64,000 bases of DNA from NCBI RefSeq assembly GCF_008107695.1, contig NZ_VIRG01000066.1, positions 558,001 through 622,000 of the forward strand, given 5' to 3'. The notes under the pieces are model-generated. The model ran no database searches, was not told the DNA's origin, and saw only the letters and a program-made list of their open reading frames with translations. The position numbers were made by a program, and so were the translations under genes. Source of the DNA: Stappia sp. BW2. GTDB lineage: Bacteria; Pseudomonadota; Alphaproteobacteria; Rhizobiales; Stappiaceae. Below, piece after piece: positions 27,039-36,408 of this stretch (positions are counted from its first letter, which is position 1; every line of letters begins with the position of its first letter).

Positions 27039-27937
27039 CAGTCGCGTCCCTCCCGGGTCTGCACCTTGTCGCCATATTGAACGAACGGACGCTCGTCGTC
27101 GGTCAGAATGGTCACCGCGCGCTCATCGCCGTCGGTGTGCAGTGTCTGGTCGGAAATGGTGAAATGGCGCAATACGCCGCCAAAGGCTTTTTCCAGGTTC
27201 GCACGGGTGAAGGTTGTGGCTGTCGGTCCGTAGTCCAGCACCGTTCCCTTGACCAGCACCGTCCTGTCGCAGAACTCCGGCACGGAGCCGAGGTTGTGCG
27301 TCGAGACCAGCATCACCCTGCCCTCAGCCTGCATTTCCCGCAGCAAGGCGATGATCTGTTCCTCGGTTTTCACGTCAACGCCGGTGAAGGGCTCATCCAG
27401 AAGGATCACCTGGCCGTCCTGGGCAAGCGCGCGGGCAAGAAAGACACGCTTGCGCTGACCGCCGGAAAGCTCCCCGATCTGCCTATGCCGAAAATCCTGC
27501 ATGTTCACGCGCGTCAGCGCCTGATCGACAGCCGCTTGATCCGCCGGTTTCGGCCGGCGCAAGAAGCCCATGTGGCCGTAACGGCCCATCATCACAACGT
27601 CCTCGACAAGGACCGGGAAAGACCAGTCGACTTCTTCCGATTGGGGCACATAGGCGACGAGGTTTTTCTTCAGCGCTACCCGGACAGGCATATCCAGAAT
27701 GCGAATGCGCCCCTTGGCTGCCGGAACGAACCCCATGATAGCCTTGAACAGGGTCGACTTGCCCGCCCCGTTCACGCCGACAAGAGCCGTGACGGTGCCT
27801 CGAGGGATTGAAAAACTGGCATTCCAGAGTGCCGTGTGCCCATTGCGATAGGTAACGGTCACGTCCTTGGCTGCTATACCGTCATCATCCCTGACGTGGG
27901 GCATGTCCATAACCGGGTCCTTGATGACGTTCAGCAT
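27038..27937 (-). CDS. sitB: Manganese/iron ABC transporter ATPase SitB (299 aa)
   Basis: The ATP-hydrolysing subunit of SitABCD. Walker [10 protein letters not shown], signature [17 protein letters not shown], Walker [13 protein letters not shown] and the His switch in VSTHNLG are all present. The N-terminal dozen residues before the ABC fold may be dispensable, as a second ATG lies nine codons in. It follows sitA by about 90 bp and overlaps sitC by one base. Confidence 0.93.
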   Translation of the reverse strand: MLNVIKDPVMDMPHVRDDDGIAAKDVTVTYRNGHTALWNASFSIPRGTVTALVGVNGAGKSTLFKAIMGFVPAAKGRIRILDMPVRVALKKNLVAYVPQSEEVDWSFPVLVEDVVMMGRYGHMGFLRRPKPADQAAVDQALTRVNMQDFRHRQIGELSGGQRKRVFLARALAQDGQVILLDEPFTGVDVKTEEQIIALLREMQAEGRVMLVSTHNLGSVPEFCDRTVLVKGTVLDYGPTATTFTRANLEKAFGGVLRHFTISDQTLHTDGDERAVTILTDDERPFVQYGDKVQTREGRD

Positions 27938-28026
27938 TTAGTCTTTCCAGTACTTTCATCGGTTCCTGCGACACAATCAAGCGTGGCATCGTGTCCATGC
28001 CACGCGGCGTGCCTTGATACGGTCTG

Positions 28027-28929
28027 TTACTTGGCGGCGGATTTCAGTCCGTCGACGACCGTGCCCGATGTGACCTTCAGCAGATCGAGATACGTCGGCA
28101 CCTTGCCGTCCGCCTCGCTCAGGGAATCGACGTAAAGATCGCCACCGTATTTTGCGCCGGTTTCCCGCGCCACCTGCTTGGCAGGCGAGGTGTTGACCGT
28201 GCTTTCGCAAAAGACGACCGGAATGTCGTGCTCGCGCACCCCGTCAATCACAGAGCGAACCTGTTGCGGCGTGCCGACCTGATCGGCATTGATCGGCCAG
28301 AGATAGAGTTCCTTCATGCCGAAGTCATGAGCGAGGTAGCTGAACGCACCTTCACAGGTCACCAGCCAGCGCTTGTCTTCCGGTATGTCGGCGACGGCCT
28401 GGCGCAGCGGCTCGATTGTTTCGCGCAGCTTGTTCTTGTAGGCCTCCGCGTTGGCGGCATAGGTCGCCGCGTTGTCGGGATCATACTTGGCGAACGCCTT
28501 GGAAATATTGTCGATATAAATCAGCGCATTGTCCAAACCCATCCAGGCATGCGGATTTGGCCTGCCCTCGTAGGAGCCTGCCGCAATCGAGATCGGTTCA
28601 ATCCCGTCCGTCAGCGTTACAGAGGGAATGTCACCGAGGTTCGACAGAAACTGTTCAAACCAGCGCTCGAGGTTCATGCCGTTCCAGAGGATCAGGTCCG
28701 CATCGGACGCCCGAACGATGTCCTGCGGGGTCGGCTCATAGCCGTGAATTTCCGCACCCGGTTTGGTGATGGACACAACGTCGGCGGCCTCACCGGCAAC
28801 ATTCTGCGCCATATCGGCAAGAACGGTAAAGGTGGTCACCACCTTCATCTTGTCCTTTGCCAAGGCGGCCGATGCCGGTCCAGCGACGATCGCCGCGAGA
28901 GAGACCGTCAGAACGAGTTTTTTCAGCAT
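28027..28929 (-). CDS. sitA: Manganese/iron ABC transporter substrate-binding protein SitA (300 aa)
   Basis: A periplasmic cluster A-I metal-binding protein. Signal peptide (about 1-23) ending ALA. Metal ligand positions are visible as H in PGAEIHGYEPTP, H in RPNPHAWMGLDNA, E in LVTCEGAFSYLAHDFGM, and D in the late VDSLSE. The ATG at 28929 is chosen because AGGGA lies seven bases upstream; TTG and GTG codons just before are weaker. First gene of sitABCD, directly behind two Mur-like palindromes, so it is probably repressed by manganese. Confidence 0.94.
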   Translation of the reverse strand: MLKKLVLTVSLAAIVAGPASAALAKDKMKVVTTFTVLADMAQNVAGEAADVVSITKPGAEIHGYEPTPQDIVRASDADLILWNGMNLERWFEQFLSNLGDIPSVTLTDGIEPISIAAGSYEGRPNPHAWMGLDNALIYIDNISKAFAKYDPDNAATYAANAEAYKNKLRETIEPLRQAVADIPEDKRWLVTCEGAFSYLAHDFGMKELYLWPINADQVGTPQQVRSVIDGVREHDIPVVFCESTVNTSPAKQVARETGAKYGGDLYVDSLSEADGKVPTYLDLLKVTSGTVVDGLKSAAK

Positions 28930-28968
28930 CACCAAATCCCTGTGTGAACATCACTTCTGCAAGTGATA

Positions 28969-28985
28969 TTGCAAATCATTTGCAA
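28969..28985. promoter_or_regulatory. Mur-like operator 1 upstream of sitA
   Basis: TTGCAAATCATTTGCAA is a perfect palindrome of 8-bp arms about a central C, 40 bp before the sitA start. It has the form of the Mn-responsive Mur (Fur-family) box known upstream of rhizobial and Brucella sit/mnt genes. Confidence 0.75.
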
Positions 28986-28996
28986 CTGTCAAGTTT

Positions 28997-29013
28997 TTGC
29001 GAATGATTTGCAA
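28997..29013. promoter_or_regulatory. Mur-like operator 2 upstream of sitA
   Basis: TTGCGAATGATTTGCAA matches operator 1 in reverse orientation with one mismatched pair. The centres are 28 bp apart, nearly three helical turns. Paired Mur boxes occur upstream of sitA in related bacteria. The rest of 29014-29273 shows nothing. Confidence 0.7.
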
Positions 29014-29273
29014 TATCATTCTTATGTCGAGTTGTTATTCTCAGACATATCGTATCGATGGAGAATCCGCGAGCATCGGGAGGTCCTGCGCCGTGTCTCA
29101 AAAGCAGCGAATGCGACCTGCGCCCTTGCCTCCAGCACAAAAAAGACGCCCCACCGCAGATCATGCCGATGAGACGTCCAATTCCTGTCCTGGCTTTCTT
29201 GCCTGTCGGGCGCATGTCGTGGGCATTCGACGTCCCACGGCATGCTGCATCACTTTTTGACGTACCTCTGGCG

Positions 29274-31718
29274 TCAGGCTGCCGCCACGCGGTTCAGGAA
29301 GGTTTCGATACCTTCTTTCAGAGCCCGGCTGCGGTTGCTCAGATCGCCGGAAGCTGCCAGGACATCGCCCGACGCTTCCTTGGTGTCGTCAACCGCCCTG
29401 GACAGGCTGGACATGTTGGTCTGAACCGCCTGCGTGCTCTGGGCGGCACGCTGGACGTTGCCTGAAATCTCGTTGGTGGCCGAGCCCTGCTGGGTAACGG
29501 CAGCCGTGATCCCTTGCGTGTAGCCGTTGACCTCTTCCATCGTGTCGGAAATTGCGCCGATAGCGGCGACCGCCTCACTGGTTGAGTTCTGGATGGTCTG
29601 GATCTGAGAGGATATTTCTTCCGTGGCTCTGGACGTCTGCGTCGCCAGCTCCTTCACTTCGGCAGCAACCACGGCAAACCCCTTGCCTGCATCCCCTGCC
29701 CGCGCAGCCTCGATGGTGGCATTGAGGGCCAGAAGGTTGGTCTGTTCGGCAATCGCCTGGATCAGGCTGACCACTTCGCCGATCTTCGAGGCAGCTTCGG
29801 CCAGTCCCTGCACCTTGCCGTTGGTGTCGTGAACCGCGTTCGTTGCAGAGGTGACGATGTCGGACGACCGGCGCACCTGCTCGCCGATTTCAGCGATCGA
29901 TGCGGACAGTTCCTCAGCCGCGCCTGCCACGTTTTCAACGCTCATGCTGGCGTCTTCGCTGACACGGGAGGTGTCGCCGGCCTGTTCCGCACTGCTTTCA
30001 GCGATGCCGCCGAGTGCCGATGCCGTATTGGACATTCCGGCTGCCGTTTCGTCGAGGGCACTCAGGAGACCCTGAATTTCTCCCCGGAAGCTCTGGATCA
30101 GATCGTCAACTTCCCGCTGACGCGCGTTCTCGGCCTGGCGATGGGCGTTGGCTTCACCTTCCAGGCGCAGACGTTCCCGGGCGTTTTCCTGGAACACCTG
30201 AACCGTGCGGCTCATGTCGCCGATCTCGTCACGCTGACCGGTTGACGGAATGACTGTGTCGATGTCCCCGTCGGCCAGACGGCCCATCGCTTCCGTGAGC
30301 GCCCGCGTCGGACGCGTGATCACCAGCGAAAGCACAAAGGCGAGCAGGCCTCCTGCGGCAACCGCCCCGAGGAGTGCAATCGCAATCAACCCAAGCGCTG
30401 TATCCGCCCGTGAATAGGCGGCCGCGGACTGGGCCTCGGTCAGGGCGGTAATGACACTGCGGACCTGACCTGAGATCGCAACCAGCTGTTCCCGCTTGGC
30501 GTCGAACGCATCCTTGGCGGCGACCATGGCGGCAAATTCGGCCTCATAGGTGCCAACCTCTGCTTCGATGGCAGCAATCGCGTCGGCGATTTCCGGAAAA
30601 GCAGCACTGTCCGCCTTCAACAGGTTGGCGATGTAGCGCAGCGTTTCAATCCGGTTGAGCACTTCATCAGCGCCAATCGTATCGAAACCAGCAAAATACT
30701 CCATGGTCGCAGAGCGGATCTCCAGAGACGCGTTCTGGTACTTGTTCACATTCACATTGACGAGGTCGACGATGCGCAGCTGGGAGTTTGCCTTGCCGGC
30801 AATCGACTTGGCTTCATCGGCTGCCGTGTAGACGACCTTGCGCAAGGCCGAGGCCTGTTTGTGAAGGTGTTCCAGGCCGGCAGCAAGATCTGCAGCAACC
30901 GTGGCCGGCACAGGGGCCGGTAGTGCCCCTTCCCCTTCCGGCTTCGGCAGTTTTTCACCGAGAGCCGCCGCCATCGCTGCGAGTGCCTCGACCCTAGCCT
31001 TATCGACGCCGTCCACCTTCAATTTGCCGGCCTTTGCTGCCCTCTTGGCCAGAGTGTGCGTGCCATCCAGAACGGCAGCCACTGTTTCAGGCGGAAGATC
31101 AGCGCCTGCGCTCGCCTCGGCAATCCTGGCTTCCAGACCGGTTACGAGGTCTTCCATGTCCGACAGCATGCGACCGACCTTGTCGGCCCGGTTACGGGTC
31201 CCGGATGCCGTCTTGGCGGCGCCGCCGGCATCGCGCTGGATCTTGCTCATCTTGTCGTTGATCTGCGCAGCAATGGTTGCCAGATTGACGGCCGACCGCA
31301 ACAGCTTGTCGACTTGCACCTGCCGGTTCTCGACAGCTTCGACCACGCCATCAAACTCGCCGCTCAACTGACCGACCAGCGCAATGGCTTCTGCCGTCAC
31401 CGGTTCGCCTTCTCCGGCGCCCGAAACACCGTCGAACGTCACAAGCGACGTTTCCAACTGATCGATCTGCTGCCTCGCCGCATCGGCCAGATCTGCCGTC
31501 CGATCAGAGAGATAGGCTTCCTGTGCCTGAGCGACCTGTTGAAGGTTGGCCATGGCGGTCGTTGCCTTCGCGCTGACGTCCGACTGGGTCCTGAGGCCGA
31601 GAATCGCGACCGTGCCAACGGCCCCCACCGCAGCTGCCACGAGGATCATGGCCGCGAAGCCGCCACCTACTTTCGCCGAAAGGCGCACATTCTTTAAAGG
31701 TGTAAGTAACCTGGACAT
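29274..31718 (-). CDS. Methyl-accepting chemotaxis protein with a large periplasmic domain (814 aa)
   Basis: TM1 at about 17-42, a periplasmic region of about 395 residues, TM2 at about 440-466, HAMP, then the signalling domain with [20 protein letters not shown] near 656. The sensor is predicted almost wholly helical, contains a Pro/Glu-rich hinge ([16 protein letters not shown] near 260-275) and is large enough for two helical modules, unlike the single module of the other receptor in this window. No CheR-binding pentapeptide. It is a lone gene; the 299 bp upstream hold only its promoter region. Confidence 0.92.
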   Translation of the reverse strand: MSRLLTPLKNVRLSAKVGGGFAAMILVAAAVGAVGTVAILGLRTQSDVSAKATTAMANLQQVAQAQEAYLSDRTADLADAARQQIDQLETSLVTFDGVSGAGEGEPVTAEAIALVGQLSGEFDGVVEAVENRQVQVDKLLRSAVNLATIAAQINDKMSKIQRDAGGAAKTASGTRNRADKVGRMLSDMEDLVTGLEARIAEASAGADLPPETVAAVLDGTHTLAKRAAKAGKLKVDGVDKARVEALAAMAAALGEKLPKPEGEGALPAPVPATVAADLAAGLEHLHKQASALRKVVYTAADEAKSIAGKANSQLRIVDLVNVNVNKYQNASLEIRSATMEYFAGFDTIGADEVLNRIETLRYIANLLKADSAAFPEIADAIAAIEAEVGTYEAEFAAMVAAKDAFDAKREQLVAISGQVRSVITALTEAQSAAAYSRADTALGLIAIALLGAVAAGGLLAFVLSLVITRPTRALTEAMGRLADGDIDTVIPSTGQRDEIGDMSRTVQVFQENARERLRLEGEANAHRQAENARQREVDDLIQSFRGEIQGLLSALDETAAGMSNTASALGGIAESSAEQAGDTSRVSEDASMSVENVAGAAEELSASIAEIGEQVRRSSDIVTSATNAVHDTNGKVQGLAEAASKIGEVVSLIQAIAEQTNLLALNATIEAARAGDAGKGFAVVAAEVKELATQTSRATEEISSQIQTIQNSTSEAVAAIGAISDTMEEVNGYTQGITAAVTQQGSATNEISGNVQRAAQSTQAVQTNMSSLSRAVDDTKEASGDVLAASGDLSNRSRALKEGIETFLNRVAAA

Positions 31719-32016
31719 TGTTTCCCCCGCACTTTCCGAGATTGAAGGTGCGAGCGGATAAACAATTGGTGAATAATTTCAGGTCTGCCTTTCGCTCGCC
31801 AGCGCAAAATAAATCGGGCGGTTTTTAGTCTTTTGCGACAAGGCGATACTACGCGTTTACTTGAGAAAAATTTTTGCCCAAATTAAATCCGGTTGCCTCT
31901 AATCCGATGACGAGAGTGTGTAATTCTGACAATGATGTGAAAGCCGACTCTTTCACACCACATGTCAAAACCCTCAATATTCCGGATACCAGCACCGTCA
32001 CGGCGCTGGTCCCAGC

Positions 32017-32205
32017 CTATCGTCTGGCCGCCTCAAGCAGCCTTGCAAGCACCTCACGGTCTCCGATCTGATTTGCCATCAGAAGGATCAGCCGCGCATT
32101 GAACGCATCGCTTTCGGCCTTGGTGAGGCCTTCATGGGAGGTCAGCAGATCGGCATAAAATCCGTCCGGGTTTTCAAGGTTCGGTGTGGTGACAATCTCC
32201 GCCAT
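32017..32205 (-). CDS. DUF2783 protein, possible hydroxylase coupling protein (62 aa)
   Basis: Matches the DUF2783 outline: NLENPDGFYADLLTSHEGL then ESDAFNARLILLMANQIGD. The ATG overlaps the stop of the flavoprotein gene at base 32205, so the two are translated together. A two-component 3-hydroxyphenylacetate 6-hydroxylase (MhaA flavoprotein plus an about 6-kDa MhaB coupling protein) is known in Pseudomonas putida. The size and pairing here match that layout, but the equivalence is an inference from memory. Confidence 0.75.
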   Translation of the reverse strand: MAEIVTTPNLENPDGFYADLLTSHEGLTKAESDAFNARLILLMANQIGDREVLARLLEAARR

Positions 32206-33821
32206 CAGGCTTCTCCACCTTTTCCAAGTGCAATTGCGAGTGCATTTTCGATTGCAGCACGGTCATATTCCATCCAGCGTGCTGCGACATGCTGGTCCGG
32301 CCGGATCAGATAAACAGCCGACGAGGCATCGCCGAGATATCTGGCTTTCAGTTCCTGACCGGCAGTTGCCGGTGCAATGCTGACACCGGCGATGTCGATG
32401 CCATCAATCTGAAGGGTCTCCGGTACGTCGGTGCCAATGCCCAGCAGATGGAAGCCGCTGCCGAGCCAATCCAGCAGCCAACCGTCTGCCAGGGGCGCAT
32501 CCGACGCCGGGCTTCCCGGCCGTGTGCGCGCAGGCAGGCCGTCCACGTCCGGGCTGTTGAGGTTCGAGCCGTCATAAACGCAAGGGACAGACAACCGGCC
32601 GGAATTGACCAGCGGCCGGGCAAAGGCGTGGTGTTCAGACAGGTCCAGCACGGCATCTCGAAAGATGCGGCTGGTTTCGGATTTCGGCGTAATGAAATCG
32701 GTAGAACGCGAGCTTTGCAGAATGTTCTCGTCGGCCGCCATTTCCCGTTCAAAGGCATAACTGTCCAGAAGGCTTTCGGGTGCCTTTCCGTCCATGACGA
32801 GCTTCAGTTTCCAGCCGAGGTTGTCCGCATCCTGGAAGCCGGAATTGGCGCCGCGCGCACCAAAGGGCGATACCTGGTGGGCGCTGTCACCGGCGAAGAT
32901 GACCCGACCGTGGCGGAACTTTTCCATGCGCCGGCACTGAAAGGTATAGATCGACACCCATTCCAGATCGAATTCAACATCCTGCCCGAGCATCTGCTTG
33001 AGCCGGGGAATGACGTTTTCCGGTTTCTTTTCTTCTTCCTTATCGATGTCCCAGCCAAGCTGCAGATCGATGCGCCAGACACCGTCTGGCTGCTTGTGCA
33101 GAAGCGCGGACTGGTCCTTGTTGAAGGGCGGATCGAACCAGAACCAGCGTTCGGTCGGAAAGTCTGCCTTCATGATAACGTCGGCGATCAGAAAGTTGTC
33201 TTCGAACACCCGTCCGACGAAATCGAGATCGAGCATCCGGCGCGAGGGCGAGCCGGCACCATCACAAGCAATCAGCCAGTCCGCTTCCAGATTGTAGGCA
33301 CCATCGGCCGTTTCCACGGTCACCAGCGTGTGGTCGTCCCTCTGATTGAGGTTTGCGACCCGACTGCCACCGCGAATTTCCACCGGCTTGCCTTCCACCT
33401 GCAGCGCGCGGATGCGCTCGACCAGGTTGAGCTCGCAATAATATTGCTGGAGGTTGATGAAGGCCGGGCGCTTGTGTCCCTCTTCCGGCAACAGGTTGAA
33501 ATCATAGACCTGCCGGTCACCGAAAAACACCTTGCCGACGTTCCAGACAACCCCTTTGTCGACCATCTCGTCGCCGCAGCCCAGACGGTCGAAAATTTCC
33601 AGGGATCGCTTGGAAAAGCAAATGGCCCGTGAGCCCACGCTGACCTTGTCATTATCATCCAGAATGACGACAGGCACATCGGCCTGAGCAAGATCGATGG
33701 CGATGGCGAGGCCCACCGGCCCGGCGCCGATGATCACCACCGGGTGACGAACCGGTGCCGCCGCGTCCTGATCTTGGGACCTCTTGTACGGATAAAGCGG
33801 CGCTTCAAACAATTTGGTCAC
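32205..33821 (-). CDS. FAD-dependent aromatic hydroxylase, MhaA/MhpA-like (538 aa)
   Basis: A group A flavoprotein monooxygenase that uses NAD(P)H and O2 to hydroxylate a phenolic ring. GAGPVG at 32-37 binds FAD, a DG-like CDGAGSPSR segment lies near 190, and GDSAHQVSPFGARGANSG near 305-322 is the second FAD motif. The GTG start at 33821 has GGGAG eight bases upstream and beats the TTG at 33869. Context with hmgA suggests it makes homogentisate, for instance from 3-hydroxyphenylacetate; 3-(3-hydroxyphenyl)propionate hydroxylase is the family alternative but its ring-cleavage partners are absent. Confidence 0.85.
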   Translation of the reverse strand: MTKLFEAPLYPYKRSQDQDAAAPVRHPVVIIGAGPVGLAIAIDLAQADVPVVILDDNDKVSVGSRAICFSKRSLEIFDRLGCGDEMVDKGVVWNVGKVFFGDRQVYDFNLLPEEGHKRPAFINLQQYYCELNLVERIRALQVEGKPVEIRGGSRVANLNQRDDHTLVTVETADGAYNLEADWLIACDGAGSPSRRMLDLDFVGRVFEDNFLIADVIMKADFPTERWFWFDPPFNKDQSALLHKQPDGVWRIDLQLGWDIDKEEEKKPENVIPRLKQMLGQDVEFDLEWVSIYTFQCRRMEKFRHGRVIFAGDSAHQVSPFGARGANSGFQDADNLGWKLKLVMDGKAPESLLDSYAFEREMAADENILQSSRSTDFITPKSETSRIFRDAVLDLSEHHAFARPLVNSGRLSVPCVYDGSNLNSPDVDGLPARTRPGSPASDAPLADGWLLDWLGSGFHLLGIGTDVPETLQIDGIDIAGVSIAPATAGQELKARYLGDASSAVYLIRPDQHVAARWMEYDRAAIENALAIALGKGGEA

Positions 33822-33944
33822 AGGCGTTTCTCCCAATTGCCGAGGCCTCCCGATCTCCCGAGCCGGCAAGCCTTTGCACGTTTCGCGGAACCCTTTTCCG
33901 AATTACGCGTTCTAGTTATCAAGTCCCCCAAACGGAGGTGTGAT

Positions 33945-34175
33945 ATGCCGAGCGTGACACGTCAGACTATCTCAACATCCGGCCGTCTCTGGATACTCCG
34001 GATCCTTGCCGGGCTGATGTCTGTGGTCGCCGTTTCACTTCTCATCGCCGCTCCTGCAACCGTGCTCGCCGATAACTGGAGCATGGCCGGGATCAGCATT
34101 GTGCTGTGCGAGTTCATCGTCCTTGCCGGCGCCCTGACCTGGCTCGCCCAATTGATCTTCGCGCCCGAGCGCTAG
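33945..34175 (+). CDS. Small two-span membrane protein (76 aa)
   Basis: GGAGG lies seven bases before the ATG. Two hydrophobic spans (about 16-40, LWILRILAGLMSVVAVSLLI, and about 48-70) make a helical hairpin. It sits on the plus strand inside the minus-strand aromatic cluster, and its TAG stop shares the bases CTAG with the stop of the DinB-fold gene. Function unknown. Confidence 0.55.
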   Translation: MPSVTRQTISTSGRLWILRILAGLMSVVAVSLLIAAPATVLADNWSMAGISIVLCEFIVLAGALTWLAQLIFAPER

Positions 34176-34705
34176 TTGCTCTCCTGGAAACGTTGCGCCG
34201 ACGGATGCCGGTCAAACTTCAGAAAGAATTCGTCCAGCTGCGGTGGCGCGACGCTTGTTCCTGCCAACATGGCATGGGCCTGACCCCGGTGATGGATCTG
34301 GTGCTGGAAGAGATGCAGCAGCGTGCTTGCAATCTTTTCCTGCATGATTCCGTCATTACCCCGGTCCTGTGCGATGTCGCGTTCAAGATCCGCTTCCGTA
34401 ATTCGGTCGCAGAAATCGATCAGATCCCGATCCACGCTTTGCTGTGCGGCTTGCAGGCCGGCTGCGGAGGGCAGATGCTGCGTGTCGAACACTGACAGGC
34501 CCTGCCCCTCCTCTTTCAAGGCATCAAGGTAGTAGCGGTCCACTTCCCAGTTGTGATTCAGCGTTTCCCGGATCGACGGAAAGAACCCGGTTCTTTCCGC
34601 CTCGAACTCCGCCTGAGACAGCCGGCAGCAAGCTTCATATAACCGCTCATTGGCATATGCGTTGTTACGAGCCATCAGGCGCAGGTGATCCAGGACAGCA
34701 CTCAT
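34172..34705 (-). CDS. DinB-fold protein (177 aa), candidate thiol-dependent isomerase
   Basis: A four-helix DinB/YfiT fold with the three metal-site histidines in expected places: H in TLNHNWEVDRYY near 50 and HQIHHRGQAHAML near 135-147. Related proteins are metal-dependent, thiol-using transferases and mycothiol-dependent maleylpyruvate isomerase. It starts three bases after the stop of the MBL-fold gene and is inside the homogentisate cluster, which has no GST-type maleylacetoacetate isomerase, so that step is a reasoned guess for it. Confidence 0.8.
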   Translation of the reverse strand: MSAVLDHLRLMARNNAYANERLYEACCRLSQAEFEAERTGFFPSIRETLNHNWEVDRYYLDALKEEGQGLSVFDTQHLPSAAGLQAAQQSVDRDLIDFCDRITEADLERDIAQDRGNDGIMQEKIASTLLHLFQHQIHHRGQAHAMLAGTSVAPPQLDEFFLKFDRHPSAQRFQESN

Positions 34706-34708
34706 GGC

Positions 34709-35668
34709 TCAGCCCTGCAGGTCTGCCCACATCTGGGCGTCGCGTTCCGCGGTCCAGGTGCGCGGCGTGTCGATGTCCAGGGCCTCGTCGTATGCGCGAG
34801 CGACGTTGAACGGCAGGCAATGCTCGTAGATCGCGTAGTCCTTGAACTTCGGATCACAGGCGGCGCGGCAGGCGTCCCACGCTTCCTTCAACGAGCCGCC
34901 GCGCTTTGCCACGCGGGCGACCGGCTCATAGGTCGAACGGACAAAGTCAGCAGTGGCATCCAGCGCAGCATTGACCATCTTCTTGCCAACCAGCGCATCG
35001 CCCCGGCCCGGCGCAATGGCATCAAGATCAAACGCGCGGATGCGCTCAAGTGTTGTCGGCCAGTCGTTGAAATGACCGTCACCGCAATAACAGGCCGAGT
35101 GATATTCCACGATGTCGCCCGTGAACATGACGTTCTCGTCCGGCACGTGAATGACGATGTCGCCAGCGGTGTGGGCACGTCCAACGAAGCTGAGGTCCAC
35201 CCGGCGCTTGCCCAGGTAAACGGTCATGCGGTCGTTGAAAGTGGTTGTCGGCCAGGTCAGCGGCGGGATGTCGTTGACGTTGTCATAGCCCATGAACAGA
35301 CGCGGGAAGCGCATGAATTCGGATTCCCGGTCTTGCGCGCCGCGTTCCACGACCATGGACCGGGCCTTCTGGCTCATGATCACGGTCGGTGCCTTGTAAG
35401 CGGCAGCCCCCAGCACGCGCACGGCGTGGTAGTGGGTCAACACAAGATGGCTGATCGGCTTGTCGGTGACGGACCGCACCTTCTCGATCACCTTGTTGGC
35501 GAGTTCAGGGGTCGCCTGCGCCTCGACGATCATGACACTGTCGTCGCCGATGATGACGCCGGTGTTCGGGTCGCCCTCAGCGGTAAAAGCCCAAAGATCC
35601 TTGCCGATTTCGGTGAAGGAGATCTTCTTTTCCGTCATGTCTCCAGCGGATGCGAATTGCTTGCTCAT
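34709..35668 (-). CDS. Metallo-beta-lactamase-fold hydrolase with a depleted metal site (319 aa)
   Basis: The MBL fold is clear (THYHAVRVLG, GRAHTAGDIVIHVP, VMFTGDIVEYHSAC, APGRGDALVG). The usual HxHxDH reads HYHAVR, so the Asp and His of metal site 2 are missing, and the late GHG reads GRG, so a third ligand is gone. Site 1 His residues, the AHT His and the bridging Asp remain. It may bind a single metal. ATG 35668 overlaps the preceding stop as ATGA. Its task in tyrosine/aromatic breakdown is unknown; a thioester or lactone hydrolase is possible. Confidence 0.85.
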   Translation of the reverse strand: MSKQFASAGDMTEKKISFTEIGKDLWAFTAEGDPNTGVIIGDDSVMIVEAQATPELANKVIEKVRSVTDKPISHLVLTHYHAVRVLGAAAYKAPTVIMSQKARSMVVERGAQDRESEFMRFPRLFMGYDNVNDIPPLTWPTTTFNDRMTVYLGKRRVDLSFVGRAHTAGDIVIHVPDENVMFTGDIVEYHSACYCGDGHFNDWPTTLERIRAFDLDAIAPGRGDALVGKKMVNAALDATADFVRSTYEPVARVAKRGGSLKEAWDACRAACDPKFKDYAIYEHCLPFNVARAYDEALDIDTPRTWTAERDAQMWADLQG

Positions 35669-36255
35669 TTAGAAGCTCCGTGTTTGCCTTCATCCCATAC
35701 GGGCATCGCCTTTTTGGCGACAGCGGCCGGATGGGATTCCATTGTGGTGGCCATGGTGTCGTTCCACCGGTTGAGGTAGCCGAAGAGTGCAATCGAGGCG
35801 ACGATCTCGACAATCTCGGCGTCGTTGAAATGGGTCTTGAGTGCTGCGAAATGCTCTTCCGTTGCACCGTTGGGAACACCGGCGGCCTCGCGGGCCAGCA
35901 CCAGTGCCGCCTTCTCGGCCTCCGTGAAAAGCGGTGATGTCTCGCACTCCCAGACAGCAGCGATCTTTTCATCCGGCACATCGTAGACGTGGCTCAGATT
36001 GGCCATGTGCCCCTGGCAGTAGCGGCAGCCAGTCGCCATGGAGGTCATCAGCGCCACCATCATCTTCAGGTTTTCGGGCACCGTGCCTTCGTAAAGAACC
36101 GCCTGGTTCAGATCCATGAATGCCCTGGCGATATTCGGCCGGCGCGCCATGGTCAGGATCGAGTTCGGCAAAAAGCCGCGAATTGCATCGTAGCGCGCGA
36201 ATTTTTCCTCGAACTGAGGCAGATCCTTGCGTTCCAATGGCGCAACGTGAGGCAT
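35665..36255 (-). CDS. Carboxymuconolactone decarboxylase/AhpD-like protein (196 aa)
   Basis: An all-helical CMD-family protein with the AhpD-type redox motif CRYCQGH near 98-104 (CxxC plus His), so it is more likely a peroxidase or thiol oxidoreductase than a decarboxylase. Strong ribosome-binding site (GGGAG) before ATG 36255. Coupled by ATGA to the MBL-fold gene. In this cluster it may protect against quinone or peroxide stress from homogentisate. Confidence 0.85.
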   Translation of the reverse strand: MPHVAPLERKDLPQFEEKFARYDAIRGFLPNSILTMARRPNIARAFMDLNQAVLYEGTVPENLKMMVALMTSMATGCRYCQGHMANLSHVYDVPDEKIAAVWECETSPLFTEAEKAALVLAREAAGVPNGATEEHFAALKTHFNDAEIVEIVASIALFGYLNRWNDTMATTMESHPAAVAKKAMPVWDEGKHGASK

Positions 36256-36408
36256 GACCCTCTCCCTGAAATATCCTGGCGGCGAAAAGGCTCAACCTGA
36301 CGCTGCGCTTTTGTCTTTGTGCGAGACGGAGTTTCCCCCCTGCCCCTCCCTTTGGAGAGAGGAGTCAGGGGGTAACCGTCGATGGGAGCGCAGGCTCGCG
36401 GAGCGCGA

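Noticed and set aside
29014..29273. Possible riboswitch or leader upstream of the sit operon
   Set aside because: I could not find a yybP-ykoY or other known manganese riboswitch pattern; the Mur-like palindromes explain the control.
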